From Nissolia schottii (Eukaryota > Streptophyta > Magnoliopsida > Fabales > Fabaceae), in the NCBI GenBank assembly GCA_003254905.1, contig QANU01076928.1, forward strand, positions 997,842 through 1,061,841: 64,000 nucleotides of DNA, given 5' to 3'. A program made the translations under genes and the position numbers. Position 1 is the stretch's first letter; the number at the start of each line of letters is the position of its first letter. The notes beneath the pieces are model-generated. The model was given only the letters and a program-made list of their open reading frames with translations. It did no database searches and was not told the origin of the DNA. Of this stretch, positions 1 through 11,516 are shown in pieces.

Positions 1-630
1 TATTAGGAGGGATACCCTTCATTTAGCAAAGTTAAAAACAGTTCCTAGGCATTTCCATACATGAAAAGTTAAAATACTAAATTGTGGATGAGTGATAAAT
101 AAGAGGTGTATATATAGGGTAAATTTGGAAGCTCAGAACTGTGACAAACAATAGTTAAAATATTGTAACAATTTTATATAGAGTTAAGGCCCCCCATTCA
201 GTACATTGTATAGATTAAGACTTTGTAACATTAGATATAATAGTATAAGATCTGATGATATAATATAAAAAGTGTATTATATAAATTTATATATTATCAT
301 GTGTTTGATGAATAATTAAGAATAAAAATTGATGAATAAGACACAATTATCACTTTGGCAATGGTCAGATATAAATTATATGCATGACAGAGAAAAATTA
401 ATCACACGAAAAATGGGAACTCATAAAAAATAAATGATCCAAATAAAAATTCTCAAATTTTGCATAAACTCAAATAAAGAAAAAAAAAGGTTATTTTCCT
501 CCAAAAATGAGTTTTTTTATTTCTTTGAATCAAATTGATAATTGAAAAAAGAAATGAACATGAGATTTGTGAATAATTTTTGAATTGATATGTGTAAAAA
601 TGTATTAGATTTGAAGAAAAGACAAAAAAA
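1..630. other. AT-rich intergenic sequence
   Basis: No coding, RNA or clear repeat signal is visible. The stretch is AT-rich with short A and T runs and ends at the target site of the MITE that follows. Confidence 0.6.
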
Positions 631-978
631 GGGTTAAATATATTTTTAATCCCTGTAAAATTAAAAAAATTGTGTTTGGTCCGCGAAATATTTTTTGTTA
701 GGAATTAGTCCCTAAAAAAATTTGGTAGGTTTTAGTCCCTTGTTAGAAGGAGACGGGACCGTCAAATGTGCCACGTGGCACCACACGTGATCTATCACGT
801 GGCACATTTAATAGTGTCACGTGTCACATTTAACAGTTACGTCAGCACTTAACGTCTCCTTCTAACGTCAGGGATTAAAACCTACAAATTTTTTTTCAAA
901 GACTAATGCCTAACGAAAAAATTTTCATGGGCCAAAAACAAAATTTTTAATTTTACAGAACTAAAACATATTTAACCC
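631..978. mobile_element. Mutator-like MITE, GGGTTAAATAT family
   Basis: A 348-bp non-coding element starts GGGTTAAATATATTTTTAAT and ends in the inverted form ATATTTAACCC. The whole element is a long imperfect palindrome with a CACGTG-rich centre and the TTAGTCCC motifs usual in this legume family. Flanks are A-rich (acaaaaaaa on the left, aacaaaaaa on the right), so a 9-bp target duplication is likely but slipped. A sister copy with a perfect duplication lies at 60705-61049. It has no coding capacity and would depend on a MULE transposase elsewhere. Confidence 0.85.
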
Positions 979-1784
979 AACAAAAAATAGCTGAGAGAAA
1001 GGGAGCGGAAAAGAGAATGCAATGATGATGATTGGCGATTACACAATAATGAAAATGAAACAAGGGGATAAGTAAGAATACTTTTAGATTGAGTAAAAAA
1101 AAAATTAATACTATCATGTCTAATCAAGTTTAAGAAGACATAATAAATTAATACGACAATCATAAGAGAAAATTGAATAAAATCGTATAAAGTTATACTA
1201 TCTTATGTCACACCAAACATATAACAAAAACTAATTTTGTAATATATTAATTAATGCTATTAATTTTTATATGACGTAACAAATGAGGTCTAAAAATATA
1301 GCGAGTTGCTAATTTTCACATCTTTGTGCGGAGGTAAATAACATTATCCACATTTTACCTGAGAAAAAAAAATCATCTTCTATTTTTCAAACTATCTTGA
1401 AACTTAGGGTAACTTTGTAATTTAAATTGTCCACATTAATTATTACCTTAATTATTACCGCAACGTTTTCTCTCTTATTAATTTCAAGGCGATGAGATGT
1501 GCGTACTTAATATTTTTAAAAGTTAATATTTAAATAAAAACAATTAATTGTTAATAATTTTAAAAATAACTCACGCCCTTTTTTACTTACCTTTTTCTTT
1601 ATTTTTTATGTTTTATTTTTTGTCTTAAAATCTGTATTAGCCTAGGCATGTTTTATATATAATGAACTCTGATACGTGTCAGATTTTAGTGTTTTCATAT
1701 GTTAAAATGACACATTCGCATTGTTTGATATCAATTTACTAACCAATTTCCCCACTTTCGTAGGATTTTAGCATAATTTAAAGA
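979..1784. other. AT-rich intergenic sequence
   Basis: No gene or recognisable element is visible. It contains only AT-rich low-complexity sequence. Confidence 0.5.
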
Positions 1785-3045
1785 TGGATACAAATATTAT
1801 AAAAGGATGTAATTCAAAGATGAATCCCACAGGAATGAGAAGCAAGGAGCAATCAAAAGAGCTGAGAAGCAACAAGCGCTGAAGGAACAAACTAAGCTAT
1901 AGCCGCTCAGCGGTCCACTGCAGCTGCTCAGCGGTACGTTAATTCAGAGTGAAGTAACTTAAGCATGAAGCAACCCCTGCAAGCCACCCTGCAGCCGCAT
2001 TGACACCGCTCAGCGCCTGCAAACCGCGCAACGGTTCTGACAGATAAGTCAAGCCTATCTTGTTTACTGACAAAACTTCAAGCTAAAACAACCTCACCGA
2101 AGAGGCCGCTCAACGAGGCCCTGAATCCGCTGAGCGGCCAGAACAGAATTTCACCTATAAATAGAGCAATCGAGACTCTCATTCAGGGCATTCCATTCAA
2201 TTCACTTCAGATTCAATTACTTACACTTAGAGTTCCGAAATAGAGTCTTAGGAGCAACAAAGAGGAAGGCATAGAAGGAGACAGGAGTGATCAAGGAGCC
2301 CGGCGGTCCTTGTCATGACGGCGTGAGAATGTGTCATGGTGAGCGTCCATCACCATGCGCCTTTAATTTCCTCTTGTAAGATGGGTTTGTAATTCTCTTA
2401 TTGTTGTGATTTTGATGAATGTTATAGCATGATTATATCCATATAACTCTTGTATGAATGAAGCTATCAGTTCTCTGATTTGCATGAATTGATTTTACGT
2501 TTAATGCTTGTTTTAAATTATTAGCTACCTAAAACCTGATTTAAAACTGGATTGTTGCGAGTGAAAATTGCATCACTAAGGTTGGAACTCTCATCCGATG
2601 TTCTTAATTGCTAGAGATAGAATTAATATTATTAGTCGTTTTAACATCTGAAATAACGTCAATTACTTTGTTAGTGTGTGCAAGAAATTGACAAATTAAA
2701 TAGCAAAGGGACTGGGTGATCTTTTCATGCTTGTAAGAGATGAATAAGATAAGAACATGGTGACGAGGAATCAAAGAAGTGATAATTCATATGCATTGAG
2801 TGAATAGATATATGAACCTGTAATATGATTCAATTCCCAACAAGCTTCTTGATCTAATTCTAATTTGTTGCCCATTTATATCTTTTGCTTTATTTATTTA
2901 ATTTAAAGATCAATCTATAGATCCACCACTCTATTGTTTAATTAACAAACTCAAGAATGACTTTATTCAACTTTCTGTGGATACGACTATATCCGACTAT
3001 ACTGCAATTAAATTCCTTGAGGATTTGAAAGCTGTAAAAAAGGAT
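1785..3045. mobile_element. LTR-retrotransposon-like fossil (probable LTR)
   Basis: This block is less AT-rich than its surroundings. It has a promoter-like centre (CTATAAATAGAG near 2155) followed by a long leader-like stretch, and ends in a CTGTGGATACGACTATATCC segment of the kind seen near plant LTR ends. I see no gag, protease, reverse transcriptase or integrase coding around it, so it would be a solo LTR or a fragment. Exact ends and a target duplication are not clear. Family could be Ty3 or Ty1 type. It is non-coding and looks old. Confidence 0.4.
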
Positions 3046-3700
3046 ATATAAAACGATGAGAGTGTAAAAAACTTTCAACAAACTCCAAAATTACTATATT
3101 GATAATGACTTGTTGACTATTAGAAACTTACTCGTTATTTTTTCAAAATAAATATTATTATTTTGTACTAAAAAAAATTATTGTTATCTATGAAAAATCG
3201 TTTTTTAATTATCGTGAATGTATGGGGAAAAAACGTTTTTCTAAGGTGAATGTATGAAGAAAAAAAAACATTAGGTTATTATTTTTTGTTTATTAAATAA
3301 ATAATTTATTATTAAGAGCCAATGAATGAGAAATATTTTTTTATTAATTATTATTTTTTGTCAAATTGATATTAAATATCTTTATCTTGCACAACCATTA
3401 ATTAGGTAAGAAGGGAGAGAAATAAATAGTAATAGTAAAATAATAATTTGGTAAGAGAAGAGATAAATAAATAATTATGTAGATGAAATAAAAATTTATC
3501 AACTTATTCATGATTATAAATGATTAACAAAAGAAATGAGGAGTTTTATGTTTAAACAAAAATGTGGAAGATTTTTTTTTAATTTTTTGATTATTAAATA
3601 AAAGTGTGTTGGATGTTAACCTCCACGTGGAGGAGGAGTTTTGCAATTTTCCATATATTTATTGAGTTATAAACATGGTCCTCAGGTTATTAATTGTGGA
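3046..3700. other. AT-rich intergenic sequence
   Basis: No gene or defined repeat is visible. Poly-A, poly-T and ATTATT runs dominate. Confidence 0.5.
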
Positions 3701-3915
3701 GTTCTGCTACACGTAGACCAAAAACCATATACCATACATACACCTCGTATTTATATACATAAAGTTTGTGTTTTAACTCATGTAATGTTTGTGCACTTAA
3801 TTAAGTATAGTTGAGAGTATCATTTATAATTTTGTAATGTTTGTGCACTCATGAGAATAAAGTTTGTGCATTATTAATGATGTATGTATGGGTGTATGAA
3901 ATTGGGTGTACAGAA
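3701..3915. mobile_element. Short inverted-repeat element with AATGTTTGTGCA motifs
   Basis: The left end (GTTCTGCTACACGTAGACC, then ACCATACATACACC) pairs imperfectly with the right end (GGTGTATGAAATTGGGTGTA). Inside are repeated TAATGTTTGTGCAC and AAGTTTGTGCAT motifs. The same ends and motifs recur in the larger elements at 15209-16059 and 30216-31721. No coding capacity. I see no clear target duplication here. Confidence 0.5.
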
Positions 3916-6068
3916 AGAGTACTTAGAACTATGAAAGAACAATAGAGAGAAGACGAGAGAAAAGAAAGGAGGCATAGTCGGGCAACAAAGAATGAAAAGT
4001 TGAAATTGAAAGCAACTAATCATAAAATTTCAAGATGGGAAGATGGGATATGCTATTTATTTTCACAAAAAATTCACCAATATTAAATATTAATTTTTTC
4101 TCTCTTTCATTTACTCTCTCTCACTCACATTTTTCTCTTTCTTATCTCCTTCTTCTTCTTTTTTTTTCCTTTCACTCCAGCCACACATTCTTTTCTCAGT
4201 TTTGTTCAATTATTTCATATACAACTGCTTTTTTTTTATTTTATCATTATGTTGTTTTCTTCGTTTTTGTTTTTTCTTTTTTTTCGCTTCTTGTTTCTTT
4301 ATTCGTTTCCGTCGTTTTTTGGAGTTGTTCTTCATTTTTTATTCTTAAGACGTTATGGAGAGCATAAATGAAGACATTAATCTTTGATCCATGTTGTTCT
4401 ATAAATTTTGTAATGTTTTTACGTAGTGTAATATTTGTTTATTTATATTGTAATGTTTGTTTATTTATTCGTTTCTGTGTAGTGTAATGTTTGTTTATTT
4501 ATTCATTTTTGTATGATGTAATGTTTGTTCATGTGTAGTGCAATTTTTGTTTATGTATATTGTAATTTTTGTTTATGAGTTTGTAATATTTATTTTAGAG
4601 TGTTGTAACATTTATTTATTTATGGTGTAATGTTTGTTTCCGGAAGATCGAGTGAGTGAGAGAACAAGAGAGAGTGTGCAATATTCGCTATTTAGTTTGT
4701 GTGAGATTTTATTTTATTTTTTGTGTTTCATAATGTTTATTTATTTGTTCTTTAACATTTGTTTATCTGTTTTGTAACGTTTATTTACGAGAGAGTGTAA
4801 GCGAGGGCAAAAAATAGTGTGTGACAGTTACTTTTTGACATTTAATCTGTCACAAATCTCGTTTTATCTCGCTTTTGTACGTGAAAATGTTTGTTCATCT
4901 CTGTGTATAAAATATTTGTTCACATCTATAATATTTAATGGATAATTAGTAGATACTTTTTGGTGTACAGATTGATTGCTCTTTTAAGTAGACATTCCTT
5001 GTATCAAACTAAAATTTTGTAAGGTTTTCTCTTTAGGTAGAATTCTACGGTATCCAAGTGAAATTCTAGCTGGCTGGCTGGAGAGTTTGTATATGCATGC
5101 ATAAATATTCTTCACAATTTAGATATATTTTGACTTTGGGTGCCAAATAATTCTTATATAATAATGTAATACAAGACAAGTAATAGTACTACAACTCGTG
5201 AAGATTGTGCACGTTAATAGTAAGAGAAATATTTGATTCTTAACGGAGCATATTTAATGTGTATTATTTCAACATTATTAATTATTAATTTAAATTTAAA
5301 TTGTTTAAAAAATAATATACAAAAAAACTAGTTTATGGATCATACATTAAATATAATTCATGAACGTGTAAATATTTTTATAAAAAAATATTATTTATAC
5401 TTATTTATATGAAGACAACATGCTATCACATATATTTATAATTGGATGAGATCTCTTTAAAATGCAAATATCAGTGAAATCTCATCCAATGACATTGATT
5501 ATCTCACACACAAATGAATAAAAATAACACATCTATATGCTAATTAATGTTCAACTATCAACTCCGGCGCCAAAAATTCATGAAATTTGTTAATTGTACT
5601 CAACGGATACTCTTTTGTTTTTTTTTTTTTACACAATTGCTCTTATTTAATATAAAAATAATGATGTGGTTGAAATTATTACTATATACAAATAAGATAG
5701 AGAAAATGTTTAATTAATGAGGATATACTAGAAAAAGAAAATAGTTAATATTATATAAATTTAAAAAGTATACAATGATTTATAGAAATATCAAAAGAGA
5801 AAGGTGACTAATAAAAAAAACGGAGAAAAGTGAAAGAGACTTACTCTTCCATGTTAGTGATTCGATTTTGACTTTAAACACTGAGCGAGCAGCTTTGAAT
5901 GCTCAAGTCTTTTAAGCTTAATTTAGAGAAACTAGGTCTAGGGAATGGCCAAACCAGAAGCTGGTTGTATAGAAGAAGCTCATTATAAATAGGAGCAAAG
6001 AGCATCTTAAACATATGCAACGCGTACAAAACAAGAAAGAATATAAGATACTAGCTTTATTAACGTAC
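3916..6068 (+). promoter_or_regulatory. 5' flank of the PPO pseudogene with a large insertion
   Basis: The flank aligns with the upstream region of the intact PPO gene (10390-11516). Shared pieces include AGTACTTAGAACTAT, a GAGAAAGGAGGCATAG-like block, TTGTATCAAACTA and the proximal module with GCCAAACCA at 5948-5956. TATAAAT lies at 5984-5990, about 80 bp before the start codon. Compared with the intact gene, roughly 4035-4990 is extra: T-rich sequence with (T)GTAATGTTTGTTTATT repeats. That insertion is non-coding and probably TE-derived. Confidence 0.6.
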
Positions 6069-7717
6069 ATGGCGTCGTTCTCCTGTGTCCCCACCATCAA
6101 TCTCTCTTCCACCAACAACACCACGACCTCCTTGTGTCCACAGTCCACAAAACAATGGCAACCCTCTAAATACAGAAAAGCAAAACAAGAACACGTTCCG
6201 AGAGTAGTGAGATGCAGCAGCAGCGAAAGCAATAACACAAAGGGAACCGAGCTGACAAACATGGTAGGGCCGAGGAGGGACGTTCTGATGGGGCTAGGAG
6301 GGCTGTGCGGTGCAGCAGCAGCAGCAGCAGCGAGCCCTCTGGCCTTAGCGGCTCCCATAGGCCCTCCTCACACATCCCAGTGCCGTAACGTACACTAGCA
6401 TACCAGGCGACACGCGGCCCACGAACTGCTGCCCTCCGGCCGCCTCAAACATCAGAGACTTCGTGATCCCCAACAACCCACCCTTGAGGACAAGACGCCC
6501 CGCGCACTTGGTGGACGCCAACTATCTCAGGAGCTACCAAGAAGCAGTCCGCCGCATGAAGGCCCAACAGGCCAACGTCCACTGCGCCTACTGCAACAAC
6601 GCCTACACCCTACCAGCCTCTTCCTCCCCGCTACAAGTCCACTTCTCCTGGCTGCTGGTACCTCTACTTCTACCAGAGAATCCTCGGCAGCCTCATCGGC
6701 GACCCCACCTTCGCCTTGCCGTTTTGGAACTGGGATGCACCAAACGGCATGCATGCCCATCCCTTCCATGTACACATCAGATCGCAACTCCCCGCTTTAC
6801 GATCCCCTCAGAAACCCCAGGAACCTACCGCCCGCGCTGGTTAACTACAGCGACTCCAACACTCCTGCTTCTCAGCAAGCGGCGGCCAACCTCACCACCG
6901 TGTACCGCCAGATGGTTTCCAATTCCACCACACCAAGCCTCTTCTTCGGCGGAGCGTACCGTGCCGGGGGACAGCCCGACGGGCCCGGCAACTTGGAGAG
7001 TAGTCCACACAACCCTATCCACGTCTGGTGTGGTCAGGCGAATAACGGGGAGAACATGGGGCAGTTCTACTCTGCCGCAAGGGACCCACTCTTCTATTCT
7101 CACCACGCCAACGTGGACAGGAGGTGGCCCATCTGGAAAACCCTTCCAGGTGGGAGCAGGCAAGACATAGCGGACCGTGATTGGTTGGAATCGGCGTTCC
7201 TCTTGTACGACGAGAACAGGAACCCCGTTATCGTGAAGGTTAGGGACTGCCTGGATACCAGAAGGCTCGGGTACACATAGCAAGATGTGGATCTCCCGTG
7301 GAGAAATGCCAGGCCTACCGCGCGCAGAACTAGGGCGAAGCAAGCACTCATTTTAGAAACCAAGTTCCCTCTGGATTTGGATTCGAAGGTGAGTGTCGCT
7401 GTGAGGAGGAGTAAGACGGAGGAAGAGGAAGTGCTCGCGATCGAAGGGATTGAGTTTGACAAAGAAAAGACGGTGAGATTTGATGTGTATATCGACGATG
7501 ACGGGACCTGTGGGCCAACAGATAGTGAGTCTGCGGGAAGCTTTGTGACTCTGCCACATAAGCACCATCACGGCGACAAGATGAAGAGTCAGCTCAGGAT
7601 TGGCTGGAGGATTTGGGCGCTGAAGGTGATGAGTAACTGTTGGTTACCTTGGTTACCAGCTCCGAAAATGGCCATGTCACCGTTGATGGTGTCAAGATAG
7701 AGCGTGACAAATTCTAG
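6069..7717 (+). pseudogene. Polyphenol oxidase pseudogene
   Basis: This is a broken paralogue of the intact PPO at 11517. It starts MASFSCVPTINLSS and keeps a transit-peptide-like leader, the twin-Arg motif GPRRDVLMGLGGLCGA, the first CuA His (NVHCAYC), the CuB motifs (PHNPIHVW and FYSHHANVDRRW), a DWL segment (DWLESAFLLYDENRN) and a KFDV-like C-terminus (VRFDVYIDDD). Several breaks are visible. The frame is lost just after the leader, and a small deletion removes the third CuA histidine region (PYHRWY in the paralogue). The frame then shifts, a TAG at about 7278 replaces a conserved Tyr-region codon, and the frame is lost again near the end. The natural stop is at 7715-7717. It cannot make an active enzyme. 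Codons are GC-rich compared with flanks, as in the intact gene. Confidence 0.93.
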
Positions 7718-8229
7718 TACGTACTTACTGATAGTGATGACTAGTATTTTACTAAATAATAATAATAATAAGACAGGCAATCATATGTGCGCATGCCAAC
7801 ACTCACGTACTTATTATGGTCAAGACACAAGTGGATATGCAGTGGCATGAGCTATGTATTCTTCCGACCCTGAATGTTGAATGTCTATCAAAATTGAATG
7901 TAACGTAATAAATAAATCTATGTTTAATATGATAATATATGGTGTTTGAGGTGTAAGGTCGAATCCGGTTTTCTTTATTCCTACTAAGATTTTAAATACT
8001 TTTCTTATTAGAATTAATAATACTAAAAGAAAGAGAGTAGCTTTTTGTGATGTGTATATAATGAATGGTTCGTTTTGTGGTTTTTTTTTACATTAATAAT
8101 TAAATTTATTATGAAGTATTATCTTTGTTAATAAAAATAATTGCATTAATAATTTTTTAACCATAGTTAATAAAATATATGGAATTTTAATGAAAGATAT
8201 TATTTTTTTTTCATAAGTTACTATCTTTA
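7718..8229. other. 3' flank of PPO pseudogene
   Basis: AT-rich sequence with a possible AATAAATAAAT polyadenylation signal near 7907. No other feature is seen. Confidence 0.5.
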
Positions 8230-8740
8230 CGGCGTAAAATTATATTCTTCACCAAAACTGAAAAACCTTACGAGTTTCAATTTTTTTCTAAAAAGATACA
8301 AACCATTTCAATGATAGTTATCAACTATACTGTACTAATAACAAATTACTTTACAAATAAAGTTATGATATTCATCAAAACTAAAAAAAACAAAAACAAA
8401 AACTTTACAAGTGTTTTTTTTTATAAAAAAAAATCAACTTTTCCAACTAAAGTTATCCACTATTCTACCCCAATAACAAATAACTTTCCAAATAAAGTTA
8501 TAATATTTACCAAATCTGAAAAACCTTACAAGTTTTTTTTTATGATACAAACCATTTCAATTATAGTTATCAACTATTCTGTACTAATAACAAATTACTT
8601 TACAAATAAAGTGATATAATTTTGTCTAAATCTAAAAAAACCTTACAAGTTTCAATCTCTTTAAAATAAAAATATCAATTTTTCAACTAAAGTTATAACT
8701 ATTATGCTCCAATAACAATTTAAATGCAAACCTGATTTCA
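8230..8740. repeat. AT-rich degenerate tandem repeat, four units
   Basis: A unit of about 112-137 bp recurs about four times. Each contains a version of CAACTATWCTGTACTAATAA followed by ACAAATAAAGTTATRATAT and AAAACCTTACAAGTTTCAAT. Landmark positions are about 8320, 8455, 8570 and 8695. Units have diverged and any apparent open frames across them are by-products. Confidence 0.7.
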
Positions 8741-10058
8741 ATTTTTCAATATGAAACTAATATATACGTATATCAATATAGATTTTCAAACCAGCTGGGC
8801 TGCTAAGTATCTTACTTACCTGGTCTTGACTCATGGGTAAAAAAAGTCAGGGGATCCAAATAAACAGCTTCACTTAACCAATCTCTGTTGACTAATTGTT
8901 CCGAAGACCTTCAGGCGGTCCAGTCTTACAGTGGCTAACAAATATTGAGAAAAACAAAACAGGTCCATTACTGGAGAAAGGCTATTAAGCCCATTAATGT
9001 TTTTATTGGTCGAACCATTGGGGATTTTTAGATTATATTCTTCTTTCAATATGAAAAAGGAAGGCCAATCTAGGCCCAAAGAAATAGGGGAGGATGCCCA
9101 TTGTATCACGACCTTAGAGGAGGAGTTACGTGACAGATAATATACTGGAGATGTATCTCTAGCAGGGAGAATTTATCATGTAAAAATTTAATATGACTTA
9201 GTTATGTGTTGAATTTTGTTATTGATCACGTATATGAGATATGGGACTCACAAATCATCTTATCAATAATAAAAATTAACGCATGATAAAGTATAATTAA
9301 TGAAAACCAAAGAAAACTAATTTGCACGGGAAGCATGTTACTTATTCTCAATTAATTTGTATTTATACATGTAGTGACAACTTATGCATTGCTAGTAATT
9401 GAGGATGATGAAACTACGAAAAATAAACGCATCAACCGACGTACAAACTTTCTCACCAAGACAAGAGAAATGAGGCTAAGGTTGCTTGTCAAACTTTTTA
9501 TGTTACATTTGTTTCTGGGTAGCTAGGTGTAGATGCATTTTCGTTGACACAATTATTTTGCACATGACCATTTAGTTTTGAGTTCAATCTTCTTAATTAG
9601 TCTGTTGGTGATACGTGACTTTCCCTTATTTTGAATTTTGTATATTGTGCCCCTCCCCAAATTAACTGCATTTATTTCAAATATATTGCTGGGATATTTG
9701 AGAAAATATGCATATTATTATTGAATTATACTCAGGTGGTTTCTTAGTTACTCTATGGGATAAATACTCTATAGTACTTAATTTATTTATTTTTAATAAA
9801 TTTTTACAACTAAATTTATCAATTTTTGTTATTATGTTATGTTTTATATGATTATAATAAATTTTTAATTAGTCAAATAATTGCAAAATTCAACTTATAA
9901 GAGGTTTAGAGATTTGCGAAGTATTTGAACTTATGATACACCTCTCTACAAATATTATATTAAAAAATATTAATTTATTATATTAGATCATATAATGCAT
10001 TTATATATCATATTAGATCATGAAATGATAACAAAAATTAATGAATTAATTATAAAAA
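8741..10058. other. Intergenic sequence
   Basis: No gene is recognised. The 8820-9110 portion has more balanced base composition than its surroundings but gives no protein I recognise. Confidence 0.5.
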
Positions 10059-10324
10059 NNNNNNNNNNNNNNNNNNNNNNNNNNNNNNNNNNNNNNNNNN
10101 NNNNNNNNNNNNNNNNNNNNNNNNNNNNNNNNNNNNNNNNNNNNNNNNNNNNNNNNNNNNNNNNNNNNNNNNNNNNNNNNNNNNNNNNNNNNNNNNNNNN
10201 NNNNNNNNNNNNNNNNNNNNNNNNNNNNNNNNNNNNNNNNNNNNNNNNNNNNNNNNNNNNNNNNNNNNNNNNNNNNNNNNNNNNNNNNNNNNNNNNNNNN
10301 NNNNNNNNNNNNNNNNNNNNNNNN
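10059..10324. other. Assembly gap (266 N)
   Basis: An uninterrupted run of N. Any translated frame crossing it is meaningless. Confidence 0.99.
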
Positions 10325-11516
10325 TATTTACCTCATGGGATAACTAAGAAATCACCTTATATGCCTCCTCTTTGTAAGCAGATATATATGAGAGAAAGAG
10401 TACTTAGAACTATCAAAGATATTCACAACAGAAACAAGACGAGGGAAGAGAAAGGAGGCATAGCCGCGCACCAAAGAATGCAAAGTTGAAACTGAATGCA
10501 ACTAATCATGAATAAAATTAAGATATACACTCCCCCTTGTATCAAACTATTTTCGTAAGGTTTTCTCTTTGGCGAAACTCTAGGCTGACTGGACAAATTA
10601 ATTAGGGTGCATACCATAACAAGCAATATCTAAATTATTTGTCATATTTTGTTTGTTACATTAGCATTAGTATTAAACCCTAATAAATCTCTTGTGAGTT
10701 AGGAGGGAAATAAAATGAGATGCATCAAAGAGAAAGGAAGGGATTTAGAGTATTTATATTCCACTTGTTTTGAAGTGTAAAGTATAAAAAGGGAAAAGAA
10801 ATAAATGATTTGTAATATATTTTGCATTTCGAACTTTTAAAATAATAAATAATTAATTATTTTAGTTAAAAATATATGTTTTGTGTTTTAAAAAAATCAT
10901 TTCAAATTACAAGGGTGAATTAGTAATTTGCATACTCCCATCATTTCAAACACTTCAACACTCTTATAAAAACAAATTGTGTTATTTGTATTTATTTATG
11001 TATGAAACATCATACCAACATACATTTATTATTGAATGAAATTTATTTAAAATGTGTGGTGTGTAGCAATGAAGTCTCACGCACAATGAATACAAATAAT
11101 ACAATTTATTTTATAAGAGGGGCATCAAGTTGTTTGAAATGATGGAAGAGTATACAAACCACACACCTCTAATAATAAAACTCCCAGCATAACGACTCTT
11201 GGTGCATGTATGAGAGAAATCTTGATAAATTAGATATCTATTTTGACTTAATGAAATATAAGACCAGTAATAGTACAAGTCATGCAAATTGTGTATTAAT
11301 CTTCAACTATGAACAGCAGCAAAGATTTATGGAACTTTGTTAAATGTCAACATATAGTTTACGTTCATTTTAGAAACTAGCTTTTAGGGGATCGCCAAAC
11401 CACACGCAATGTGGGAGGAAAAATCAGCCAAAATCTTATACAAAGCTCATTATAAAAAGGAGCTAAGAGTCTTAAATCTTTGCAACACCAAAAAAAAAAC
11501 GTAAGATAGCTAAACC
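10325..11516 (+). promoter_or_regulatory. Upstream region of the intact PPO gene
   Basis: The region contains a TATAAAA box at 11451-11457, about 60 bp before the ATG. The proximal block TTTTAGAAACTAG...GCCAAACCA (GCCAAACCA at 11394-11402) is also present before the PPO pseudogene and in both PPO promoter relics at 17951 and 33918. Further up, 10390-10610 aligns with 3915-5075 once the insertion there is removed. Conservation across four copies suggests a cis-regulatory module, although shared ancestry alone could explain it. Confidence 0.6.

Noticed and set aside
4035-4367. 110-aa open frame rich in Phe, Leu and Ser
   Set aside because: It follows a T-rich low-complexity stretch inside an insertion and has no domain or conserved pattern.
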